Below, piece by piece: positions 49,601-59,914 of a stretch of DNA of 60,000 bases. The first letter of the stretch is position 1; each line of letters opens with the position of its first letter. The notes beneath the pieces were generated by a model that saw nothing but the letters and a program-made list of their open reading frames with translations, did not search any database and was not told where the DNA came from. The DNA is from Owenia fusiformis (taxonomy: Eukaryota; Annelida; Polychaeta; Sabellida; Oweniidae): NCBI GenBank assembly GCA_903813345.2, contig CAIIXF020000005.1, positions 26,355,375 to 26,415,374 on the forward strand, read 5' to 3'. The position numbers were made by a program, and so were the translations under genes.

Positions 49601-52600
49601 AAATTCCTCATATAGAAAGTAAATATGCACTTCTTGAATATTTTATGACTACATTTTAATCTTCCAATAAACACAATGTTAATTCTTGATTGAATAATTT
49701 TGAGCCTCAGCTTATTCTAATCTTTGGGATTTTGCAAATATTGCCCAGCACTATGCATTATGAGACTACTCACTGTCCAGTTGGCTCTGAATGGAGCTGT
49801 TTCATCCTAGCTGCATCTCCAACTGCAAGTCTAAAGTCACCAGTGTACAGGACACAGCCCTCTGAACCCTCAAACAGAAACCTGCAACAGAACATGAACA
49901 TTTTAAATAAAATAATTAATCTTCCTTTGTAAACTAAATTTTTTTGCATGAAACTACATTTTGGTTTTCAGTTTGACAATAATGTTAATTGTAACCTAGT
50001 CAAACTTTAATATTGTATTATTGTATGTATAATATATATATGAAATAAATGATTATTAAAAAAAACATTTCCAAGTACAGTGAAACCTGTCTTATCCGAA
50101 TGCCTCTGGCACCAGCTTAAAGTGTTTGGATCAGCGGGTGTTCACATTTTTATGTTTTTTTAACAATCAATGGAAGATGACAAATTTGGGACCAGAAAAA
50201 TGGTTCATATTGAGAGGTGTTCAGATTAGAGAGGTGTTCGGATTTACAGGTTTTACTGTCATGGGGTAGCGCTATTTTTCTAAGTAGTACGCCACCACGG
50301 GAACAAGAGTTGAGCGAAGCAAAAAACGAGCATTTAGGGGAGTCTGGGGGGTTGTCCCCCAGGAAAATTTTGGAATTTGGTTGTATTTCGAGTGAATTTG
50401 CAACCATCCGGTACGCCTGTGCGAACCCACCGTACCAGGCGCTATGCCTATGACTGTCATTATATTCGGAGGCCAAAAGGCCAACTTCTGTTAACATAAA
50501 AAGATTCAGCATTACTCAGAAAATTTTGAGTCCAACACATGACCATATTATACACAAACTTCAACAAATATGCAATTCAGGATACAATACATGTAACTCA
50601 TAGCTACTCACATGACAGACCCCATACAATGGCCAGCAGGTAGTAATGTCACACAGAAGGATTGAGCCTGGAACAATAATTCAAATATTATCACAGTGTA
50701 TAGTTTTCATACATTTACAACAGTGCAGTTAACATGAAGAAATATCCTGTTATGGCGGAAACATCCTGTTATGTCAGAAACATCCTGTTGTTATGTCGGA
50801 AACATCCTGTTATGTTGGTGTATGTGGACTGTTTCAGTTATTGCATCTTATCATGAAGAACTATAGTTTCAATTATAACTACACATTTTCATTGCACAAA
50901 TTTCTTTACATACAAAGTAGAAAGTAACTTTAGATCTACCTTATTGGTTGTGTCATCAGCAGTGGGTAGTGTGGTCTCTATAGTCGTCTGCTCTTGCATG
51001 GGTAGCGCCACCTACAGTGCATAAAACATGAGATTATTACTGTATATCATGGTTATCATCCATATACAGTACAATACAATTTGTCAAATGTTTAAATGAA
51101 TCTTACATCCCCTAATCTATTAATTTTTTGTATCAACCATATAATCTTCATTCAAATGTTTAAATGAACCTTACATCCCTTAATCTATTAATATTTTGTA
51201 TCAACCATATAATCTTCATTCCAAACTACTGGTATACAGTAGATTTGGAAGTTCTTACGATTGATTTGCTGAGTCTGCTGTAGCGATCATCGGCAAGCAG
51301 AAGGTCTTTGGTGACAGCGGAGCAATACAACTTGATGTCAGGGCTACAAAACAGCATATAAATACAACTTAAAGTCAGAGCTACAAAACAGCATATAAAT
51401 ACAACTTAATGTCAGGGCTAAGGGCTACATAACAACATACTATAAATACAACTTGATGTCAGGGCTACAAAACAGGATATAAATACAACTTGATGTCAGG
51501 GCTAAGGGCTACATAACAACATACTATAAATACAACTTGATGTCAGGGCTACAAAACAGCATATAAATACAACTTGATGTCAGGGCTAAGGGCTACATAA
51601 CAACATACTATAAATACAACTTGATGTCAGGGCTACAAAACAGCATATAAATACAACTTGATGTCAGGGCTAAGGGCTACATAACAACATATTATAAATA
51701 CAACTTGATGTCAGGGCTACAAAACAGGATATAAATACAACTTGATGACAGGGCTACAAAACAGCATATAAATGCATCAGAGAAGAAAACAAAAAAACTC
51801 AGAAATTGGCTTATATTGATCAAGATTCAATATCATGGTATATAACTCTGATCTCCTGGTCAGGATATTTGTATATATCAGTTTCATACCTTCGTCAATA
51901 TTCAATCCCTCCCAATACATGTTTATATGGCACAAAATTAATAATGTTCGCAAAATGAGCAATCATAAAAATGGATGGATGGAACACATAGTTATAAACA
52001 AATATGTTGAAAACCAAACAGAGTGGGCAAAAACAAGACCAAAATTTTCATTAGAATCTGAGTCTCCAATAAATGTTATCTAAAATAATTTATAATTGTA
52101 AATGCTAGTATTTCATATCACAAGAATTATTTTCATTCATACCTTGACTCAAGTCTTTGAGCAAATGCATCATTTCCTAACCCAACAGTATGATCTGGAA
52201 TATAAAAAGCAACCATATTCAACCATGTTGGGATAATCCATAGTAACAAGTACCTTCCCTTAAGTGCAGGAAGATATCCTACTTTCAGGAATTAATAACT
52301 CATTTTAAATACAATCTTAATCTTTCACATATGCATAAAGAGTGCACCAATGTACATAGAAAAGAGTGTGGACATGTTTTGATGTAGACCGTATGAATAA
52401 GTTACAATTTATTCCTGAAAATAACATGTGACTCCAATGAGGACTGCACAAAAGTTCTGAATGTATATTGTACATGTCTCGCTTCATCAGTAATTCCCAC
52501 AGGACAGAACATAAGGTAGACAAACTGACTAGTCAGTCCTGGGTAGTCAGTCTGGAGGGGCGTAGCCAGCAATTGTCAATGGGGGTATGATTTTTTCGGG

Positions 52601-53289
52601 TTTGTATCATTGCACTCAAAGAGAGCCCCAAATATGGGGGTACAGGGGTTCATCCCCGGAAGTTGTATATGGTGCATTCCACGGGCTCTCTTGAAAGCCC
52701 ATGTACATTCTAAGCATTTCAAACTCTCACTATGTTTTTTCAACAAATTTTATAAAATTGCTTTTTCTTTTTTTGGAGGGGTGGGAGGTGTGATCGCACC
52801 TATCACACTTCCCCTGCCTGCACCCATAGTCTGTCCGATACAGACGAAAGGCCCATGGTAAGGTCAGGGTGCATGTTCGAAATTTTGATGCAATCCTCAA
52901 TTGAGTCACATGTTATTTTTCAAATATGAATCACTCCCTCCTCACATTATCTATTTCTTTCGGTTTTGCACATAAGTGCATTATGTGCCTAGAAAAGACT
53001 GGTGAGAAAAAATTCCGAACAGCAAAAAATAATGTCTTATTGTGACACTTCTTGACTTATTTAAATGCACAGGGACTACTTTGGATGTTCTCAATGTTTA
53101 TTTACTCTAATAAATGGAGAGAATGCTGTGAAATTGAATTAATTTGTCATTTGAAAACTGAAAAATCAATCAAAAAATACCTGCATGGTTGTGACTTAGA
53201 AAATACACCGTGCTCTTCAAATTTGACCCATCAAAACGATCTATTGAAACAAATTTGTATTCTAGCATATGTCCACCAAACGTCGACAT
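45182..53289 (-). CDS. DCLRE1C: Artemis-type DNA cross-link repair nuclease (DCLRE1C)
   Basis: Nuclease of the metallo-beta-lactamase/beta-CASP family that opens hairpins and trims ends in non-homologous end joining with DNA-PKcs. Exons in gene order: 53289-53181, 52194-52143, 51343-51259, 51011-50940, 50667-50612, 49881-49774, 49222-49009, 48649-48539, 48170-47892, 47670-47550, 47396-47292, 46665-45182. Phases fit and give 931 residues. The start [20 protein letters not shown] aligns with human Artemis without gaps. Active-site residues: HNHADH (H33, H35, D37, H38), PAGHC (H119), YTGDF (D140), YLDTTF (D171), QIHAC (H264) and SFHSSYSE (H331). Exons 10-11 carry a basic stretch ([14 protein letters not shown]). 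The last exon, residues 438-931, is one long acidic tail unlike that of vertebrates and rich in SQ sites near its start. It shares a promoter region with the divergent MOV10-like gene. Confidence 0.95.
48655..48900. repeat. 23-bp minisatellite just upstream of Artemis exon 8
   Basis: About 11 copies with a 23-bp period; ATGGATA-type cores recur at 48682, 48705, 48728, 48751, 48774, 48817, 48840, 48863 and 48886. On the gene strand each unit reads TCTTCTCACC plus AATATCCATG, so the array is pyrimidine-rich and occupies the branch-point side of the exon-8 acceptor at 48650. Confidence 0.9.
50078..50258. mobile_element. pogo/Tigger-like MITE in Artemis intron 5
   Basis: Left end CAGTGAAACCTGTCTTATCC and right end GGATTTACAGGTTTTACTG are inverted copies. 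The interior repeats GTGTTCGGAT-type motifs. The same family is present at 56467-58306. It is 181 bp long, without coding capacity, with TA at the left border and an altered right border. Confidence 0.65.
50259..50460. repeat. GC-richer interspersed repeat next to the pogo-like MITE
   Basis: A block with GAGTTGAGCGAAGC, GGGGAGTCTGGGGGG and GTCCCCCAGG, and an end reading GGCGCTATGCCTATG. Its composition differs from the surroundings and the style is that of interspersed repeats in invertebrate genomes. Family and borders are uncertain. Confidence 0.45.
50739..50820. repeat. Short minisatellite in Artemis intron 4
   Basis: Four to five copies of a unit of about 19-22 bp with core ACATCCTGTTATGTCGGAA. 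It lies between exon 5 (ends 50667) and exon 4 (starts 50940). Confidence 0.8.
51084..51220. repeat. 68-bp tandem duplication in Artemis intron 3
   Basis: Two copies beginning TCAAATGTTTAAATGAA at 51084 and 51152 and ending ATATAATCTTCATTC, with only a few differences. Non-coding. Confidence 0.9.
51326..51775. repeat. Tandem array containing copies of the Artemis exon-3 splice acceptor
   Basis: Eleven units, mostly alternating between a short form of about 37 bp and a long form of about 47 bp, all starting AATACAACTTGATGTCAGGG. The unit nearest exon 3 supplies the real acceptor and the first 20 bases of exon 3 (51324-51343); the others are upstream in intron 2. On the gene strand each short unit reads CTGTTTTGTAG followed by CCCTGACATCAAG. 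Confidence 0.9.
52554..52865. repeat. Probable interspersed repeat in Artemis intron 1
   Basis: Starts GGAGGGGCGTAGCCAGC, a terminal motif shared with the hAT-like MITE at 54988, and carries runs such as GGGGGTACAGGGGTTC. A matching right end was not found, so it may be truncated. Confidence 0.4.
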
Positions 53290-53552
53290 TTTAATGGCTT
53301 CAATGTAGCAGTAAACAACATAAACGTAAAGAAATATTTTCAAACTATTTCTTCCGGAAGTGCAACCATGATGATTACCCAGTGTTCAATTTGGCGGGAA
53401 ATATTGAAAGCTTGTTCTTGATTGGACAATCGTTCAAATTACGTCATCATTTTAGGGAATTCCCCATTCATAGTAAGGAAACAAGATGTTGTAAGCAGGA
53501 GTAGTTCGTTAGTTATTTCCTCGGTTTTGCTATCTTACACTTATTTCGAACA
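53290..53552. promoter_or_regulatory. Divergent promoter shared by Artemis and the MOV10-like gene
   Basis: Only 263 bp separate the two start codons. In this space are a palindromic ETS site CTTCCGGAAG (53351-53360), an E2F-type site TTTGGCGGGAAA (53390-53401), an inverted CCAAT box GATTGG (53420-53425) and a CRE-like TACGTCA (53440-53446). There is no TATA box in either direction. This set is typical of housekeeping and cell-cycle bidirectional promoters. The motifs are seen; their use is inferred. Confidence 0.65.
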
Positions 53553-56500
53553 ATGGTAAGTATATTATATTGAACATTCAATTTATCATTAAGACTTTTG
53601 CTATAAGATCTATGTAAAGTCGTTTTGTGAACTTCTACATGAGTTGAAGTAAATATTCGGTCATGATTTTTAACCATGTGTTCAGTGTTAGTATGTATCC
53701 AACAGACCGAATATAATATTCGGTCTGTTATGATTGATATATTTCCTGTGGAAATCTCGGTGATATTTTTTGCACATAAATTTCTCGTTTATTACAAGAA
53801 TGTTCACCTTGAAAATTGGTGAATATGTTGAAGAGATGTTCATCTTAAACTAGAGTCCATTTCACTGCTTCAGTTCGTCAGTAGAACGGCAAAAATAAGA
53901 AATTCGGAGACTATTGTGCAATAATATATGGAAAAGTATATTCATAATGTACATGAATGACATTTGTATATTTCAGATTTTTTAGTTTTTTGTGCAATAA
54001 GCCTGTGCCGTCTTGTAATTTGAAGAATTTCAGCCATGTTAATCTTATTGGAAATAGCATGGCAGAGAAACATCCAAATATAAGAGGCCACACACTTTAT
54101 AAGCCAAACTAGAAGCAATCCAAGATATACAAATGTCATTCATGTACATTATGAATATACTTTTCCATATATTATTGCACAATGGTCTCCCAATTTCTTA
54201 TTTTTGCCGTTCTACTGACGAACTGAAGCAGTGAAATGGACTCTAGAAGCAAAAATATTTGTATAAGGCGGGTACAAGTTGATATAAAATAATGAAATGT
54301 TCAGACTCACCAAAACTTCAGGATGTGTTTATAAGTACATCGCGAAATCAATGTCAAGGACGTTTGAGTTCACGAGATCCAAACGAGATATGCAAATTTT
54401 GAACTTTGACAACACATGACCACTTGATTACCTCGGCCTTCTTCATGAATATTTCCGCTCTATTTACTATAAATGAAGAAAATTAATCGGGATAATGATA
54501 ATAAATGACTAGATCTAATAAATTCCCGCACAAATGGAATTTATCAACACGCTTCCGTCCGCTCCACGTGTTATTTGTTTACAAATAGACTGACGTCACT
54601 GGCTAAATCTCGTTTATCGTGAGAATTGGCATTGCCAAAATGGCTTGACCTAATCAATGGCTTCGCTACAAGAAGCGTCTGTACATTTTATGAATATCTT
54701 CAGTAAGAGGACAATATACGAAAAAATAATATTGTAAGTACTTTATAAGGTAATCATTTTATCATTTAACAAACTTATTTGTAACATTTATACAACACCA
54801 CATTTTACAATAGGTGACTTACAGTCTGAATATTTATTCAGACGAAGGATACAGTCTATGTTCAGTGTTGTGAGTGAGATTTGAAGTTTTCTTCATTGTG
54901 GACTTGCTATTTGTCATTATGATCATCACTGGTCCACAGTAGGATACCACTTTATTTTGTACAAGAAAATAATATGGGCATGTATAACAGGGGCGTAGAC
55001 AGCTTTCAGTCATTGGGGTGCGATTGCCCTAAAAAATTCGGTTTTCAGTCAGGGGGGTTGGACTTTGGCATAAACAAGCCAAAAAATCAAATTTGTTTTG
55101 AATTTTACAAAAATTGATGCAACTTCCTTTAAAATTGAGCTAGAAGCGATCACATCCATCGCACCCACCTGGCTACGCCTATGTATAAATATTTCCATGA
55201 ACATGTCCCTAATCATGGTTACCATGGTATATTGATGAGGATACTCTCAAGCTACTCTTTAACCTCTTGAATACCCAGAGTGACGGATATATCCGTCACA
55301 AATGAAATAAGACTGGTGCCCAGAGGGACGAGAAAATCCGTCACAAAATTTTTCACAAAAATTGCTCTCATTTGAACAATTTTCATCCAATTTACACAAA
55401 AATTGTTTTAAAACGTGTAGAAATGATCTCTGCCGTCCAATTTTTCTAAGCTGAGCATCTAAAGTTGTATAGGTATGTAATAAAATGTCAAAAGGTGGCA
55501 AAAAATGTAAAATTCTCTGGTTTCATGCCAATTTTAGAGCCTGGGATTCAAGAGGTTAATGGCCTTGTTTTTCCAATCTTGGAGTATGGGAACTCAGTTT
55601 ACTCAGCAACTCAGCAACTAGACGGTCGGTTTGGATATTGGGTTCATCCCTCGTGAGATATGCACATCTACCTGCGGTCCCTACGGTCCCTCAGGTAGAT
55701 ATGCATATCTCCCTTTGGATAAACCCCATATCCAACACCTCCCAGTACATAACCCTTATATATTTTTCGACTATAAGATGTACAAATGATATAACATTTA
55801 TCAGATCAATTTGAATGTTTGAATTTAAAGGTAATAGCTGTTTGCTATCTTTAAAAGAAATGAAAAAATATACTGATATCTATACCTTTGACATAATGCT
55901 CTAATATCATTAATGTCTGCACCACAGAGCACGTTACAAAATATAAAAAATGATTAGACCTTGGCTAATGAACCCTTTATAGGTTTTATGGATGGTAAGT
56001 TCATTTTTTTACTGAAATTCATATTTAAATCTCCCATTTTTGTTCATAACTTTTCTGTCATTTTATGTGTTTTTAAATTTTTTTTGTTTGGAAATAAGAC
56101 CAAAACTTGTGATTCACTGACTTCAACTTTTTAAAATCATCTACAAGTTCTCAGAAGTTCAAATCTGACTTAGTTTGAACTCATAATATTGAGAGCAACT
56201 AGGTGGTGACATTTTGTCATGTTAATGCCTTGTTTCAACATGACTCCATATATGGAAGAATATAAAGTATCTAGGACTGGGAGCCAATCCCCTCAGGCGA
56301 TTCACACCATTTGACCATTCTGATACTCATAGCATTTTTCTGTTTTACCCGAAACATGCTCTAATATTATGAGGCATATTCTGTGATCTGAGCACATCAG
56401 ATGGGAAGAGTTATAACTGTCAATAAGTGTGATAGTTATCATGTAATCATTTACCTAATGTCAATACAGTAGAACCTGTATATCTGAACACCTGGCTAAT

Positions 56501-59500
56501 CCGAACACCTCCCAATCTGAACACTTTTTTTCAGTCCCATTTTTTCCTCCCATTGACTCCCATGTTAAAAAAAACTTGAATTGTGAACACCTCTCAATTT
56601 GAACAGTGAACAGTCATATTTGAAAAATTAACCTGTCTAATCTGAATACTTTTCATAAAATTTCACATGTTTCATACAAAATTTCTCAAATATTGTGATA
56701 TCAAAACTTTGGGAAAAACTTAAATGGTCTTGATTAACCTATACTAGGGCTTTCCAGCATGACTGGATTCATTTGAATTGAATTTTAAATTTCTGAAATG
56801 CCGTACAGCTATGTGGTCAAATGAACTATAAATATGTACAGTAAAACCTGTATATCTGAACACCTGGCTAATCCGAACACCTTCCAATTTGAACACTTTT
56901 TTTCGGTCCCATTGTTTCCTCCCATTGACTCCCATGTTAAAAAAAACTTGAAATCTGAACACCCCCTAATTTGAACAGTGAACAACCAGATTTGAATAAG
57001 TGACCTGTCTAATCTGAACATTTTTATCAGAAATCAAATGTCTGGACATTTCAATTATAGCCACATATTGAGTCAATGTTATAGTTGTTATTTATCTTTA
57101 CATATACAATGTAATCAAAGAACCACTATTGTCCTAACTAACTTATTTAGTCTCAGTGACATCCCTAATTTGTGGAAAACAACAGGATGTTTTGGAAAGG
57201 TGTGAATACGGGAGTTAATTGGTTTATCCTTATTGTAAATTAACTGGATGTTTTTGATTTGGATTATGAACAGGTCTTGACTGTTTTATATCTCATGGGT
57301 CTGTTATGATAGCTAAGATTCAATCAGCAAATGTTTTATAATCACAAGGACAACACAGACGACATTTGCAGACAAGATTTAGAAAAGAACTGAATGTTTT
57401 TGATTTGGATTAAGAGAAAGGTGAGAATCTGGGAGATAATTGGTTTATCCTTATTGTAAATTAACTGGATGTTTTTGATTTGGATTATGAACAGGTCTTA
57501 AATGTTTTATATCCCATGGGTCTGTTATGATAGCTAAGATTCAATCAGCAAATGTTTTATAATCACAAGGACAACACAGACGACATTTGCAGACAAGATT
57601 ATATCACGAGAAAGAGAAAAAAATTCAACTTTGAAATATCCTATCGCTAAAATGTCTCCTAAAAGGCATACATCTGACATCCTGAATGCCCTTGATATTT
57701 TGAAGGATTATACATCATCTCGAATGAACACTCATGAAAAATTCTTTTTACTTGAAGTGCCAAGAAACAAACAACAATGAAGGACTTTTTCAAGCAAAAG
57801 TAAAGCAGTGCTATATTACCATAATATGGGATAAGTCATTTGATAAGCATAAGATTTCATACAAGACTATCATATACTTTTACAGTGTATTACAAAGTTT
57901 TTGCCAAAATATAAGAGTTATTTTTACTAAAACGATGATATTGTTCAAAATATAAAAAAACATAGCATATAGGCTATATGACTATAATTGTAGAATTAAC
58001 TCATCAACAACATTTATTGCTTTCTGACTTAGTATTAAATGTTCAATATAGTGGACTGAACAATAAAAATCCCCCCCCCCCCCCGACCAACAAAATCCTC
58101 GAAATTTGAACACCTGCCAATTTGAACGCTTTTGGCTGGTCCCGTGGGTGTTCGGATTAGACAGGTTTTACTGTACCAAGAATGTGTTCACATTTCTTCA
58201 GAATCAGGAATCTCGTGAATGCAAAAACTTCAAAATGTGAACACCTCCTAATCTGAACGTTTTGAGCCGGTCCCAATAGTGTTAGGATTAGACAGGTTTT
58301 ACTGTACATTACATAATAGGCATTGTATTTAACAGCAGATATTAGCACAGGCATGTGTACACAAGTTTAATGACCACAATTAGATGAAATATGAGCTGGG
58401 ATGAAAGATCTCCAAAATCCTCAATTTTGGGCTCTCCTGGATTGCCAAATTAACCTCATTATATCATGGCATCTCAGGGCAGAGAAGAAATGAGATGTCA
58501 TGGTTTATCATGATGCTATTTGACATAGGATACAATATTTGTACTATATGGATCTATGTTAACCTGTTACATGTATTGCAGGCCACTCCTGAACCCGCTA
58601 GCAGTCAAGGGAGACTATACAGCCCTAAGTCGATGCAGGAAAAGAAATCAGCAGGGTTACAGTTTTTGAAATTCCTTGAAACAAATAACCTTAAAGCCAA
58701 AATAGGAACAACGGATGACCTGAGAAAAGTATATATGGAGGACTACAAGAAAAGTTGCCAGGAGAGATTAAGAGATGATGTCATGGACTTCATTGGTTTC
58801 GACTCCTTTCAAGGGATGTTGTTTTCCCTAAAACGATCACGGTGGGTATCTGTAGATAAAAATAGCGTCACATTCCACAGTTGGGATGATCGACCAGCGA
58901 ATCGACCACGTCATAGAACTCGAAAGAATAAATCAAGCCCCACAAAATCAAGTCCAGACAAATCACCAGGTTCTCCACATAAATCAAAATCATTTGCCAG
59001 TGTTGCTGTTGATCAACATTTTGCATTTCGGCAAAACAGCATCGTGAAGATGTCCATATTAGGCTCGAATGATGACGAAGAGAACCTGCCTCAAGGTGTC
59101 GTGAAATTTCCCCAGAATGGCCACTTCTCGTGTAAAATCTGTAAGGTGATTTGTACTACTGAACACAACATGAGGAGTCATATTGAAGGCAAACAGCATC
59201 GGACACAAAAACTCCTCTACAATCTGAAGATTAATAGGTATGCTTTTTAATCAGTTGTACTTGTGTAACATACAAATTATATAACAACGGACTTTGTATC
59301 TTCATATGTCAAATTGTAATAAGTTGACTTCTTGTTATTGATAATTTAGACCACTTAGAAAGTAAAAAGTAAGGATTTTCTTAATCTAACCATGGGCGTT
59401 CTATTGAAAGCCCATGATCTAACTGGGTATTATATGGATCTAGATCTTCGAAAACAGTTCAATTTGACAAGAAATTTTAAGAAATTGGCCTTTTTATTGT

Positions 59501-59914
59501 CAAAAGTCATGTTTTGGAACTTTTCACTGTGTGAGCCCAGGATCTGTTGGCCCTTTATTAATATGTGTAGCTCCTTGCCTAATCAATGAGACCACAAGCA
59601 AGCTGATGGCATGATGAGGTGTGGAACTGTGGATAGTAGCCATATAACACATGATTTGTACTTTAGGCCAATCCTAGTTGCTGATAAAGAGGGCGTTACT
59701 ATCACAGCTACGGGGTGTGACATGGAGGATGGTTCTATGAAGTTTGATATTTTTGAGAACAAACCAAAAGTCATATGGATTCAGATCAACAACGATGAGG
59801 GCAATGATGTTGTCATATTCAAACATTGTGAGATGTTGCGGAAGATTCGTGTTATTCAGTTGACTGACCATGGTAAAGTGACAGATGGTTATAAGACAGT
59901 GGAAATCAATCCAG
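53553..59914 (+). CDS. MOV10: MOV10-like RNA helicase, N-terminal part (3'-partial)
   Basis: MOV10 is an SF1-type 5'-3' RNA helicase that acts with Argonaute and UPF1 and restrains retroelements. Here only the N-terminal, pre-helicase part is visible. Exons: 53553-53555 (the ATG, directly followed by GTAAGT), 58582-59237, 59667-59914. Phases fit; about 302 residues are read. Residues about 21-100 (FLKFLETNNL, DDLRKVYMEDY, FQGMLFSLKRS) align with the human MOV10 N-terminus in order and spacing. Then come a basic Ser/Pro-rich linker and a U1/matrin-like C2H2 finger (C185, C188, H201, H207). Exon 3 fits the beta-rich domain that follows in MOV10 (VIFKHCEMLRKIRVIQL). The helicase motifs must lie beyond the window. 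The end at 59914 assumes the donor GTACAG; the frame stays open to 59943. The identity is good but rests on N-terminal similarity only. Confidence 0.75.
53851..54245. mobile_element. Near-perfect 121-bp inverted repeat element (MITE-like) in MOV10 intron 1
   Basis: Left arm 53851-53971 and right arm 54125-54245 are reverse complements with only about two mismatches. Outer ends are TAGAGTCCATTTCACTGC and GCAGTGAAATGGACTCTA, with TA at each border, a possible Tc1/mariner-type target. The 153-bp loop has no coding sequence. Transcribed with MOV10, it would fold into a long double strand. Confidence 0.9.
54980..55188. mobile_element. hAT-like MITE with 8-bp target-site duplication
   Basis: An exact 8-bp direct repeat ATGTATAA flanks the element at 54980-54987 and 55181-55188. 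The left end is CAGGGGCGTAGACAGC; the right end, inverted, is AGGCGTAGCCAGGTGG. The 193-bp interior is non-coding. An 8-bp duplication with a CAGGGGCG-type end is typical of hAT elements. Confidence 0.85.
55259..55559. mobile_element. piggyBac-type MITE (TTAA borders)
   Basis: TTAA at 55259-55262 and 55556-55559 flank inverted ends CCTCTTGAATACCCAG and CTGGGATTCAAGAGG. The interior also has a doubled ATCCGTCACAAA-type motif. The TTAA target is the piggyBac hallmark. Non-coding, 301 bp including the TTAA pairs. Confidence 0.75.
55631..55735. repeat. Hairpin with arms of about 45 bp
   Basis: TTGGATATTGGGTTCATCC and GAGATATGCACATCTACCTG pair with CAGGTAGATATGCATATCTC and GGATAAACCCCATATCCAA. 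The loop is the small repeat CGGTCCCTACGGTCCCT. It follows the piggyBac-type MITE by 72 bp. Confidence 0.8.
56467..58306. mobile_element. Composite pogo/Tigger-like non-autonomous element with doubled ends
   Basis: Two direct copies of a left end of about 180 bp begin at 56467 and 56837 (CAGTAGAACCTGTATATCTG and CAGTAAAACCTGTATATCTG). Two right ends terminate near 58175 and 58305 (GGATTAGACAGGTTTTACTG). Inside each, GAACACC motifs recur every 15-20 bases. Between them is a 221-bp tandem duplication at 57195-57600 and a C-run at 58071-58084. There is no transposase. Confidence 0.65.
57195..57600. repeat. 221-bp tandem duplication
   Basis: TTAATTGGTTTATCCTTATT starts one copy near 57215 and another near 57436. 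Both copies run through GATAGCTAAGATTCAATC to CATTTGCAGACAAGATT, ending near 57379 and 57600. Differences are few except at the junction. Non-coding. Confidence 0.85.

Noticed and set aside
51326-51775. CRISPR-like or exon-duplication array
   Set aside because: There are no spacers, and only the acceptor and first 20 exon bases are copied, not a whole exon.
52554-52865. Complete hAT element starting GGGGCGTAGCCAG
   Set aside because: No matching right end or target duplication was found, so it is kept only as a low-confidence repeat.
58071-58084. Run of 14 C as a functional G-quadruplex or signal
   Set aside because: A simple homopolymer inside a transposon copy; its length may be a sequencing artefact and it gives no further structure.
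58495-58581. Coding start of the MOV10-like protein at the in-frame ATG-like start near 58495
   Set aside because: The sequence before 58582 looks like an intron end (TGTATTGCAG), and the upstream ATG with a phase-0 donor at 53553-53555 makes a better start.
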